Part shown: positions 6,165 to 13,692 of the stretch, in pieces
How the letters are laid out: the number at the start of each line of letters is the position of its first letter
Position numbering within the stretch: the first letter of the stretch is position 1
Assembly: GCF_035690525.1 (NCBI RefSeq)
Contig: NZ_DASSKM010000053.1
Location: forward strand, 1 to 30,499
Source of the DNA: Salinisphaera sp035690525
GTDB taxonomy: Bacteria > Pseudomonadota > Gammaproteobacteria > Nevskiales > Salinisphaeraceae
DNA: 30,499 nt
Direction of reading: 5' to 3'
Translations under genes and position numbers: made by a program
Notes under the pieces: generated by a model
Told to the model about the DNA's origin: nothing
Database searches by the model: none
What the model saw: the letters and a program-made list of their open reading frames with translations, nothing else

Positions 6165-8248
6165 CCGTTCTGTCCGATCAGCCGCGCCACGCGCAGCTGG
6201 CGGTCGTCGGGAATTTCGCTCTGCGAAAGCACCACCAGCGAATCGATGCTGCGGCGCAGAAACCGCGCCAGCAGCGGCCGCAGATCATGTTTGACCACCA
6301 GCACCGGGGATAGCCCGCGATCGGCCTGCGCACGCGCGGCTTGCTGAGCTTGCTCGATCAACGTTTGGGCCAGACCGGGCTCCATCCCGCCGCCGTTGGC
6401 CAGCGCCTGCGTCAGCATCTGTTCGAGCCGGCCGTCGAGCCCGATCACATCGATCTGCTTGGCCGCCCCGAACCAGGATTCGACGATCGCCGCGCCCAGC
6501 GCTACGCGTACCGCGGCGGTCAGTTCTTCGCTGTCGGTGGTATGCGCGCCGTGCACGGCCAGGGTGTCTAGAATCCGGCGCATGTCGCGGATCGATACCT
6601 GTTCGGACAGCAGATTGCCGAGGATCGCGGTCAGCGTGGCCAGCGTGATCGGCTGGGGCACGATTTCGTCGACCAGATCCGGATAATCCTTTTTCACCCG
6701 CTCTAGCAACTGGCTCACCTCGGTGCGGCCGAGCATGGACGCGGCATGGGTGGTCAGCAGATGGTTGATATGGGTGGCGATCACGGTGGCGGCATCGACG
6801 ACCGTGTAGCCGCGTGCCTCGGCGTCGTCGCGCTTGCTCGCCTCGATCCAGGTCGCCGGCAGACCGAACGCCGGGTCCTGGCCGGCGCGGCCCTCGACCG
6901 TGCCGACCGCACCGCCCGGATCGATGGCGAGATACTGGCCGATAAAGGCCTCGCCGCGCCCGATCTCGACACCGTTGAGCGTTACCCGATAGTCGTGCGG
7001 CGGAAACTCGAGGTTGTCGCGGATATGCACCACCGGCGGCAGGAAACCCATCTCGCCGGCGAATTTCTTGCGCACGCCCTTGATCCGGCGCAACAGTTCG
7101 CCGTCCTGGGCGGCATCCACCAGCCCGATCAGGCGATAACCCACTTCCAGGCCGAGCGGATCGATGAGTTGGACATCGTCCCAGCTCGCCTCCTCGGGCT
7201 CGGCGCTGACCCGTTCGACCGGCGCGGCGCCGGCCGTCTCGACCTCGCGCGCGGCGGCCTCGCGATACAGCCACCAGCCCAGTCCGCCGAGTATGGCGGT
7301 GAACAACAGAAACACCGCGTTGGGCATGCCCGGCACCAGCCCGAGCAGGCCGAGCACGCCGGCGGCCAGAAACATGACCTTGGGATTGTCGAACAACTGG
7401 CCGATAAGCTGCTGGCCGACGTCCTGCTCGCTGGCCACGCGCGAGACCGTGACGCCGGCCGCGGTGGAGATGACCAGTGCCGGCACCTGCGCGACCAGAC
7501 CGTCGCCGATGGTGAGGATGGTATAAGTCTTGGCCGCGTCGGACATGCTCATGCCGTGCTGGGCGATGCCCACGATCAGCCCGCCGATCAGATTGATGCC
7601 CATGATCAGGATGCCGGCGATCGCGTCGCCGCGCACGAATTTGCTGGCGCCGTCCATCGAACCGTAGAAATCCGCCTCCATGGCGGTTTCCTCGCGCCGG
7701 TTGCGCGCGGTCTCTTCGTTGATCAGGCCGGCATTGAGATCGGCGTCGATCGCCATCTGCTTGCCGGGCAGCGCGTCCAGCGTGAAACGCGCGCCGACCT
7801 CGGCGATACGCCCGGCGCCCTTGGTGATCACCATGAAGTTGATCACGATCAAAATCAGGAACACGATCAGCCCCACCGCCAGATTGCCGCCGACCAGGAA
7901 TTCACCGAACGACTCGATCACTTGGCCGGCCGCGCCCGTGCCTTCGTGGCCGTGCATCAGCACCACCCGGGTCGAGGCCACGTTGAGCGACAGCCGCAAC
8001 AGCGTGGCGAACAGCAGCACCGCCGGGAACGCCGCGAAATCCAGCGGCTTGGTGGTGAACATGGAGACCAGCAGCACCATCACCGACAGCGCGATGTTGA
8101 ACGTGAACAGCACATCCAGCACGAACGGCGGCAGCGGCAGGATCATCATCGCCATGATCATGAGGATCAGCAGCGGGCCGGCCAGCATCTTGTAGTGGCC
8201 GGCGTGATCCAGCCCGGTACGGCCGAGCCAGGCGGTCAGCGTATTCAT
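6161..8248 (-). CDS. flhA: Flagellar type III export gate protein FlhA
   Basis: FlhA is the large export-gate component. Its membrane part couples proton flow to protein export, and its cytoplasmic domain forms a nonameric docking ring for chaperone-substrate complexes. The 695 residues match the usual length of about 690. Eight hydrophobic segments lie in the first ~320 residues, with the strongly conserved blocks DFAAFPAVLLFATLLRLSLN and VITKGAGRIAEVGARFTLDA, followed by LPGKQMAIDADLNAGLI. These include the FHIPEP-family loop, and the conserved RREETAMEADFYGSMDGASK segment follows. The C-terminal domain (about 350-695) includes ARGYTVVDAATVIATHINHL. The gene overlaps both flhB and flhE by ATGA. 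Confidence 0.97.
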   Translation of the reverse strand: MNTLTAWLGRTGLDHAGHYKMLAGPLLILMIMAMMILPLPPFVLDVLFTFNIALSVMVLLVSMFTTKPLDFAAFPAVLLFATLLRLSLNVASTRVVLMHGHEGTGAAGQVIESFGEFLVGGNLAVGLIVFLILIVINFMVITKGAGRIAEVGARFTLDALPGKQMAIDADLNAGLINEETARNRREETAMEADFYGSMDGASKFVRGDAIAGILIMGINLIGGLIVGIAQHGMSMSDAAKTYTILTIGDGLVAQVPALVISTAAGVTVSRVASEQDVGQQLIGQLFDNPKVMFLAAGVLGLLGLVPGMPNAVFLLFTAILGGLGWWLYREAAAREVETAGAAPVERVSAEPEEASWDDVQLIDPLGLEVGYRLIGLVDAAQDGELLRRIKGVRKKFAGEMGFLPPVVHIRDNLEFPPHDYRVTLNGVEIGRGEAFIGQYLAIDPGGAVGTVEGRAGQDPAFGLPATWIEASKRDDAEARGYTVVDAATVIATHINHLLTTHAASMLGRTEVSQLLERVKKDYPDLVDEIVPQPITLATLTAILGNLLSEQVSIRDMRRILDTLAVHGAHTTDSEELTAAVRVALGAAIVESWFGAAKQIDVIGLDGRLEQMLTQALANGGGMEPGLAQTLIEQAQQAARAQADRGLSPVLVVKHDLRPLLARFLRRSIDSLVVLSQSEIPDDRQLRVARLIGQNG

Positions 8249-9396
8249 GTCGTCGTATCCTGTTGCGCGGGCACCGCCAGTTCCGACGGCACCTCGATAT
8301 CGCGCGGTGTCTTAGGTGCGGCGGCCCCGTCGCGGCGCGCCCGGTCGAGTTGATAGACCCAGGCCAGCACTTCGGCCACCGCGGTGTACAGCGCGGCGGG
8401 AATCTCGGCGTTCAGATCGGCATGACGATACAGCGCGCGGGCCAGCGGCGGCGCGGCGAGCCGCGGCACGCGATGCTCGGCGGCCAGCTCGCGGATACGG
8501 GCGGCGACCTCGCCCGCGCCCTTGGCCACGACCCGGGGCGCGGCCATGCGCTCGCCCTCGTAGGCCAGCGCGACCGCATAATGGCTGGGATTGGTAACCA
8601 CCACGTCGGCCTCGGGCACGGCCGCCATCATGCGGCTACGGGCCATGCGCTGCTGTTGCTCGCGGATGCGCGCCTTGATCTGCGGATCGCCCTCGTTCTC
8701 CTTGTGCTCGTCCTTGATCTCCTTACGGCTCATGCGCAGCTTTTTGTGGTGGCTCCAGATTTGGAACGGCACGTCGATCGCCACCACGACCACAAACACC
8801 AGCACCATCAGCGCACAGCAAAAGAACACCAGCCGCAGGGCATGCGCCACGGCCTGGTGGATGCCCTCACCGGCCAGGCCGAGCAGTTCGCCGATATGGG
8901 CGTAGATAAAACCGGCGGCCACCGAGCCGATCAACACCGACTTGGCGATCGCCTTGACCAACTCGGCGGCCGCATTGGCGGAAAACACGCGGCCGAGCCC
9001 CTTGATCGCGTTGAGCCGGTTCACGTCGAGCTTCAGCGACTTGGACGAGATCAGCAGGCCGCCCAGCAGATTGGGCGCGACCAGCGCCATCGCCAACAGC
9101 ACGACGAATAGCGGCGCGATCCCGCCGGCCACCGTAAACACCTGACCGACAATATGCGACATCATCCGGGACGAGTCGTGGGCGACCCCGGGGTCGAAGC
9201 CGAAACCGGTCCGCCCGACCGTGAGCACCGCATCCACGAACCAGCCCGAAGTCAGCCACAAGCTGGCGATAGCGGTGGCCAGCAACAGGAATGTGGTCAG
9301 CTCGCGCGAACGCGCGACCTGCCCTTCCTCGCGCGCCTTTTCCAGGCGTTGCGGGGTCGGGTCTTCGGTTTTTTCCTCGTCGCTATCCTCGGCCAT
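8245..9396 (-). CDS. flhB: Flagellar export switch protein FlhB
   Basis: FlhB is the export-gate protein that switches the substrate class from rod/hook to filament after self-cleavage of its cytoplasmic domain. The 383-residue product has the N-terminal SDEEKTEDPTPQRLEKAREE motif, four membrane segments (about 34-55, 90-112, 145-170, 185-210) and the conserved linker KLRMSRKEIKDEHKENEGDP (219-238). The cleavage site reads N269-P270-S271-H272, NPSH instead of the usual NPTH. Asn269 and Pro270, between which the chain is cut, are kept, so cleavage is probably retained. The C-terminal domain is about 110 residues. The stop overlaps the flhA start. It lies 113 bp downstream of cheZ. Confidence 0.96.
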   Translation of the reverse strand: MAEDSDEEKTEDPTPQRLEKAREEGQVARSRELTTFLLLATAIASLWLTSGWFVDAVLTVGRTGFGFDPGVAHDSSRMMSHIVGQVFTVAGGIAPLFVVLLAMALVAPNLLGGLLISSKSLKLDVNRLNAIKGLGRVFSANAAAELVKAIAKSVLIGSVAAGFIYAHIGELLGLAGEGIHQAVAHALRLVFFCCALMVLVFVVVVAIDVPFQIWSHHKKLRMSRKEIKDEHKENEGDPQIKARIREQQQRMARSRMMAAVPEADVVVTNPSHYAVALAYEGERMAAPRVVAKGAGEVAARIRELAAEHRVPRLAAPPLARALYRHADLNAEIPAALYTAVAEVLAWVYQLDRARRDGAAAPKTPRDIEVPSELAVPAQQDTTT

Positions 9397-9509
9397 CGCC
9401 CGGTGCCCCCGTTGACCCAGGCGATTATGCGGAGCTTGCCGCCACGGGCAGGCACCGAATTACGCGCGCTAATGCCCGCTTATCGACCGATACGGGGCGC
9501 CGCCGGCTC

Positions 9510-10169
9510 TTAGAACCCCAATTCCTCGAGCAGATCGTCCACCTGGGCCTGGTCGGTAACCACATCGGGCTTGCCGGCGGCATTGATCTGCGGCCCGTTG
9601 AGCAACGCACCCTCGCCCTCGGCCTCGCGCCGCTCGCGATAATCGGCCGCCTCGGGCATGTGCGCGACCAGCACTTCGACCAGTTGGCTCTCGATCCGCC
9701 GGATCACGCCGATCAGCTTGCCCACGACCTGGCCGGTCAAATCCTGAAAGTCCTGCGCCATCATGATCTCGTGCAACTGCGCATTCGTCGCGCGGGTGTG
9801 CTCGGGCAGCTCGCCGAGATATGCGCGCGTATCGGCGACCAGCGCGCGCGCGTCGGCCAGATCGAGGGGCGAGTCGAACCACGTGTCCCAACGCGCGGAT
9901 AGCGACTGTGCATCGCGGGCCAGGCGTTCCTGCAATGGCTGGGCCACTTCGATCGCCGACAGCGCCCGCTCGGCCGCGGCCTCGGTCGTTTCTGCGATAA
10001 AGGTCAGACGATCGCGTGCGTCGGGAATGGCCTCGGCCGCTTTTTCGACTTCCTTGTCCAGACCCAGCTCGCGCATGCTTTCGTGCAGTGCCCGTGTCAG
10101 CTGACCGATGCGGTCGATGAGTTCGCCGCTATTGTCCGGGCCCGCGCCCGGGCTTTGATGTTTGCTCAT
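9510..10169 (-). CDS. cheZ: Chemotaxis phosphatase CheZ
   Basis: CheZ accelerates dephosphorylation of CheY-P, ending the tumble signal. The 219-residue protein contains the catalytic segment MMAQDFQDLTGQV, placing Asp143 and Gln147 at the same numbers as in E. coli. It has long helices on both sides that form the dimeric four-helix bundle. An acidic/flexible linker (about 180-207) precedes the C-terminal CheY-tethering peptide QVDDLLEELGF. It follows cheY by 22 bp, as in the usual cheYZ pair. Confidence 0.95.
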   Translation of the reverse strand: MSKHQSPGAGPDNSGELIDRIGQLTRALHESMRELGLDKEVEKAAEAIPDARDRLTFIAETTEAAAERALSAIEVAQPLQERLARDAQSLSARWDTWFDSPLDLADARALVADTRAYLGELPEHTRATNAQLHEIMMAQDFQDLTGQVVGKLIGVIRRIESQLVEVLVAHMPEAADYRERREAEGEGALLNGPQINAAGKPDVVTDQAQVDDLLEELGF

Positions 10170-10191
10170 GGCTTCCCCTTGGCGCCGTTGT

Positions 10192-10581
10192 CTACATGCC
10201 GAGCTTTTCGAAGATTTTGTTCATCTTCTCTTCGAGCGTAGCCGCCGTAAACGGCTTGACCACGTAGCCGCTGGCCCCGGCCTGGGCGGCGGCGACGATA
10301 TTCTCCTTCTTCGCCTCGGCGGTCACCATCAGCACCGGCAGATGCTTGAGCCCATCATCGGACCGAATCTTCTTGAGCATGTCCAAGCCGTTGAGATTGG
10401 GCATGTTCCAGTCTGAAATCACGAACTGGATCTGACCGCCCGCCAGCTTGTTCAGCGCCTCGGCCCCATCCTCGGCTTCCTCGATGTTCTGGTAGCCCAA
10501 TTCCTTGAGCAGGTTGCGCACGATGCGCCGCATGGTCGAAAAATCGTCGACCACCAGGAATTGCAGATCGGCATCGGCCAT
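10192..10581 (-). CDS. cheY: Chemotaxis response regulator CheY
   Basis: CheY is the single-domain response regulator that, once phosphorylated by CheA, binds FliM and changes motor rotation. All catalytic residues are in place: acidic Asp12-Asp13, phosphorylation site Asp57 (within VISDWNMP), Thr87, Tyr106 and Lys109. The length (129) and sequence (DADLQFLVVDDFSTMRRIVR near the start) match enteric-type CheY closely. It lies between cheB and cheZ in the chemotaxis operon, with a 49-bp gap after cheB that includes a GGAG-like ribosome site. Confidence 0.97.
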   Translation of the reverse strand: MADADLQFLVVDDFSTMRRIVRNLLKELGYQNIEEAEDGAEALNKLAGGQIQFVISDWNMPNLNGLDMLKKIRSDDGLKHLPVLMVTAEAKKENIVAAAQAGASGYVVKPFTAATLEEKMNKIFEKLGM

Positions 10582-10630
10582 GAATATCTCCTTCGAATAA
10601 GCGGTTGTTCGTCGTTAGGACCGGCAGGGC

Positions 10631-11683
10631 TCAAATCCGCATGGCGCTGCCGGATTCGGCCACCAATGCCAATGCCTTCGCCCCGATTTCGTCGAGCGGC
10701 AGCTGGTAAGTCGCGCCGCCCCGGTCCACGGCCTCGGCCGGCATGCCGTAAACCACCGATGTGGCCCGGTCCTGGGCGATGGTCGCCGCCCCGGCGGCGC
10801 GCATGGCGACCATGCCGTCGGCGCCGTCCGCGCCCATTCCGGTGAGCAGCACACCCACGGCGTTGGCGCCGGCGCTCGCCGCAACCGAATGGAACAGCAC
10901 GTCCACCGACGGCCGATGCCGATTGACCGGCGGGCTGGCTTCCAACGCGATGGTGTAATTGGCGCCGCTGCGCGCCAGCCGCATGTGCGTCTCACCGCCC
11001 GGCGCGAGATAGGCGTGACCGGGCAGCACGCGCTCGCCGTGGCACCCTTCGGCGACGGCGAGCGCGCACAGCGAATCCAGCCGCCGGGCAAACGAAGTCG
11101 TGAATCCGGCCGGCATGTGTTGGGTGATCAAAATGGCCGGCGCGTTGGCCGGCATCGGTTCGAGAAGCCGGCGCAGCGCCTCGGTGCCGCCGGTGGAAGC
11201 ACCGACCGCGATCAGCTTCTCGCTGGAAATCGCGGGCGCGCTCAAGCGCGCGACCGCGCCGGATGAGCGCGCCCGCGGGCGGGCGCGCGCGGCCACGCGT
11301 AGCTTGCAGATGATGTCGGCGGCCGAGCCGGCCAGCCCGTCGCGGATATTGACCTTGGGTTTGGCTACGAAATCCACCGCCCCCAATTCCAGCGCGGCAA
11401 GCGTGATCTGGGAGCCGCGCTCGGTCAGCGACGAGACCATCACGACCGGCATCGGCCGCAACCGCATGAGCTTTTCCAGGAAATCCAGGCCATCCATGCG
11501 CGGCATCTCGACATCGAGCGTGAGCACGTCCGGGTCGTGCCGCTTGATCAACTCGCGCGCGATATAGGGATCGGGCGCGGTCGCGACCATTTCCATATCC
11601 GGGGTGGCATCAACAATAGCGGTAAGCAACTGGCGCATCAGCGCCGAGTCGTCGACCGCCAGCACCTTGATCGGCGCGTTCAT
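10631..11683 (-). CDS. cheB: Receptor methylesterase/deamidase CheB
   Basis: CheB removes methyl groups from chemoreceptor glutamates and is activated by phosphorylation from CheA. Residues 1-125 form a receiver domain with Asp57 as the phosphoacceptor. A short Arg/Ala linker (about 130-150) joins it to the C-terminal esterase domain. The catalytic triad is visible as Ser163 (GASTGGTEA), His189 (ITQHMPAGFT) and Asp286 (TGMGADGADGM). The length of 350 is normal. The ATG overlaps the cheD stop as ATGA. The receptors it acts on are not in this window. Confidence 0.97.
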   Translation of the reverse strand: MNAPIKVLAVDDSALMRQLLTAIVDATPDMEMVATAPDPYIARELIKRHDPDVLTLDVEMPRMDGLDFLEKLMRLRPMPVVMVSSLTERGSQITLAALELGAVDFVAKPKVNIRDGLAGSAADIICKLRVAARARPRARSSGAVARLSAPAISSEKLIAVGASTGGTEALRRLLEPMPANAPAILITQHMPAGFTTSFARRLDSLCALAVAEGCHGERVLPGHAYLAPGGETHMRLARSGANYTIALEASPPVNRHRPSVDVLFHSVAASAGANAVGVLLTGMGADGADGMVAMRAAGAATIAQDRATSVVYGMPAEAVDRGGATYQLPLDEIGAKALALVAESGSAMRI

Positions 11684-12300
11684 GCTAAACCGCCCGCCAC
11701 CACCGGCGCGCCCGGTGTAACGGTTGCGGCCAGTCGGCGCTCGCGCTCGGCCAGCGCGGATTCGACCACACGCAGGCGCCGCACGCGCGCCCGTCCGGTG
11801 CCGGCGGCGTACTGGAGTTGGCGCGGCCAGCCGCCGCCCAGATCCTCGGCCACGATCGGAATACGCCGGCGCGCGAGATCATCATGCACGAAGGCCGCGT
11901 TCGCCTCGCCGATGCGGGCGATCCGCATATCGGCCAGCACGTTGGCGCCGCCGAAGACCTTGGCCTCGAGCCGCTCACGGCGCGCGCCATGGGCGAGCAG
12001 CGCCTCGATCAGCCGGTTCATCGCATAGCCGCCGTACGTCATGCTCTGGCCGCGCCAAGTCTCGGCGCCGGCCAGTTCCGGCAACATGAAATGGTTCATC
12101 CCGGCGACGCCGGCCGCCGCGTCACGCAGGCAGGCCGCCACGCAGGAACCCAGCACCGTGGTCAGCAAGAAGGGCTGATCGGTGACGTAGTATTCCTTGG
12201 GCAGGATCTTGATGTGCACTTCGCCATGCATATCGACATAGCGACGGCTGGCGAACGCTGGATCGGCGCACCACCGGGCCGCGGCGACCACCGCGCTCAT
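11680..12300 (-). CDS. cheD: Chemoreceptor glutamine deamidase CheD
   Basis: CheD deamidates specific receptor glutamines, and in some bacteria it also interacts with the CheC phosphatase. The 206-residue product is taken from the ATG at 12300, which overlaps the cheR stop as ATGA; the same frame is open further upstream, but that part is antisense-like shadow of cheR. Catalytic candidates match the family: Thr47, Cys53 (VLGSCVAACL) and His70 (GMNHFMLPE), with the spacing seen in Thermotoga CheD. The YGGYAMNRLIEALL and KVFGGANVL motifs are also present. The stop overlaps cheB by ATGA. E. coli lacks CheD, so this is an addition to the enteric-like gene order. Confidence 0.95.
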   Translation of the reverse strand: MSAVVAAARWCADPAFASRRYVDMHGEVHIKILPKEYYVTDQPFLLTTVLGSCVAACLRDAAAGVAGMNHFMLPELAGAETWRGQSMTYGGYAMNRLIEALLAHGARRERLEAKVFGGANVLADMRIARIGEANAAFVHDDLARRRIPIVAEDLGGGWPRQLQYAAGTGRARVRRLRVVESALAERERRLAATVTPGAPVVAGGLA

Positions 12301-13163
12301 CTCCGGCCTCCGCGAAGCTGATAGACGGTCTGGCTGCGCAGCACGAAGGGATTGTCGAAATAGCTGAAGTTCTCGGAGTGGCCGGCGAACAATAGCCCGT
12401 CGGGCTTGATCAGCCCGGCAAAGCGATGCAGCACCCGCTGCTGGGTGGTCTTGTCGAAATATATCATCAGGTTGCGACAGAAGATGGCGTCGAATGGACC
12501 GTCGACCGGCCAACGCTCGGCCGCCAGGTTGAGCGGCGCGAAGCGCACCCGCGAACGCAAGGCCGGCGCCACGCGCGCCAATCCGGCGCGCGCGCCGGTG
12601 CCGCGGAGAAAGAACTGCTTGCGCCGAGCCTCGCTGAGCTTTTCGACCGCCGCCAGGGGATAGATGGCGGCGCGGGCGTCGGTCAAGGCCCGGGTATCGA
12701 TATCGGTGGCCACGATTTCGGCGCGTTCGGCGGCGGGCCCCAGCGCTTCGGCCAGGGTGATGGCGATCGACCAGGGCTCCTCGCCGGTCGATGCGGCGCA
12801 GCACCAGACCGAGATCGGCCCGGGGCGGTGGGCCACATGCTCGGCCAGCAGCGGAAAATGATGGCTCTCACGGAAGAACGAGGTGAGATTGGTGGTCAAC
12901 GCGTTGGTGAAATGCTCCCACTCGGGATGCGCCGCGTCGGCCTCCAGTGGATCGAGATAATCGGCGAAACGTCGCACGCCGGCCAGCCGCACGCGTTTGG
13001 CGAGCCGGCTGTAGGCCATCTCGCGCTTGCGTTCGGACAACGCGATTCCGGCGCGTTCGCCGATCAGGCGCCGCAGCCGCGCAAAGTCGGCATCTTCGAA
13101 AACCAGATCCCGCACCGGCGGTGCCATGATCACGGGTTCGCAAGGTTCGAGAATGGCTGACAC
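12297..13163 (-). CDS. cheR: Chemoreceptor methyltransferase CheR
   Basis: CheR transfers methyl groups from S-adenosylmethionine to receptor glutamates. The N-terminal helical domain starts around FEDADFARLRRLIGERAGIA, and the Rossmann domain shows the AdoMet motif VWCCAASTGEEPWSIAITLA, an EIVATDIDTRAL acidic element and CRNLMIYFDK. The start is uncertain. The ATG at 13217 overlaps cheW by 17 bp with no ribosome site. The GTG at 13163 has GGAG upstream and is used here (288 residues), and the ATG at 13127 is the shortest option. All three keep the full domain. The stop overlaps the cheD start. Confidence 0.93.
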   Translation of the reverse strand: MSAILEPCEPVIMAPPVRDLVFEDADFARLRRLIGERAGIALSERKREMAYSRLAKRVRLAGVRRFADYLDPLEADAAHPEWEHFTNALTTNLTSFFRESHHFPLLAEHVAHRPGPISVWCCAASTGEEPWSIAITLAEALGPAAERAEIVATDIDTRALTDARAAIYPLAAVEKLSEARRKQFFLRGTGARAGLARVAPALRSRVRFAPLNLAAERWPVDGPFDAIFCRNLMIYFDKTTQQRVLHRFAGLIKPDGLLFAGHSENFSYFDNPFVLRSQTVYQLRGGRR

Positions 13164-13200
13164 GCCTTCGGCTCCGATCGGGTTCAAGATACGGGCACGG

Positions 13201-13692
13201 TCAGGCCGTGGCTGCATCGAGTGAGTCCACCAGCGCCATCTCGCGGCTGGTCATCATCGCCTCCACGTCGATCAGGATGAGCATGCGCTCGTCGACGCTG
13301 GCCAGGCCCTCCAGATAAGCCGTGTTCATCTGGGCGCCGAATTCCGGCGCCGGTTTGATCTGTTTGGCCGACAGACCGATCACGTCGGAGACCGAATCGA
13401 CCACCACGCCGACCACGCGCTCGCCGATGTTGAGCACGATCACGACCGTTTGTTCGGTGTAGTCGGCCGTGCCCAACGCGAACTTCAGACGCAGATCCAC
13501 GATCGGCACGATCTCGCCGCGCAGGTTGGTCACGCCCTTGATGAACTCGGGCACGTTGGCGATCCGGGTCACGTTGGCATAGCCGCGGATCTCCTGCACC
13601 TTGAGGATATCCACGGCGTATTCCTCGCCGCCCAGGTTGAAAACCAGGACTTCGCGCTGATCGGTGTCGGTTGCGACAATCGTGTCATTCAT
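13201..13692 (-). CDS. cheW: Chemotaxis coupling protein CheW
   Basis: CheW links chemoreceptors to CheA in the signalling array. From the ATG at 13692 the product has 163 residues, the usual size. The SH3-like fold is recognisable from VLVFNLGGEEYAVDILKVQE, IANVPEFIKGVTNLRGEIVP (the most conserved CheW segment), VVGVVVDSVSDVIGL and the final MLILIDVE. The longer open frame up to 13833 is out of register with homology and lies within cheA. The gene overlaps the cheA stop by 8 bp, indicating coupling. Confidence 0.96.
   Translation of the reverse strand: MNDTIVATDTDQREVLVFNLGGEEYAVDILKVQEIRGYANVTRIANVPEFIKGVTNLRGEIVPIVDLRLKFALGTADYTEQTVVIVLNIGERVVGVVVDSVSDVIGLSAKQIKPAPEFGAQMNTAYLEGLASVDERMLILIDVEAMMTSREMALVDSLDAATA

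Noticed and set aside
6746..8353. A 535-codon plus-strand frame opposite flhA
   Set aside because: Antisense shadow of flhA. The His/Asp/Gln-rich translation follows from reversed hydrophobic codons, and no start signals or homology were seen.
11680..12804. A longer 374-codon CheD reading frame
   Set aside because: CheD homology begins near 12300, where an ATG overlaps the cheR stop; the upstream part is a shadow of cheR.
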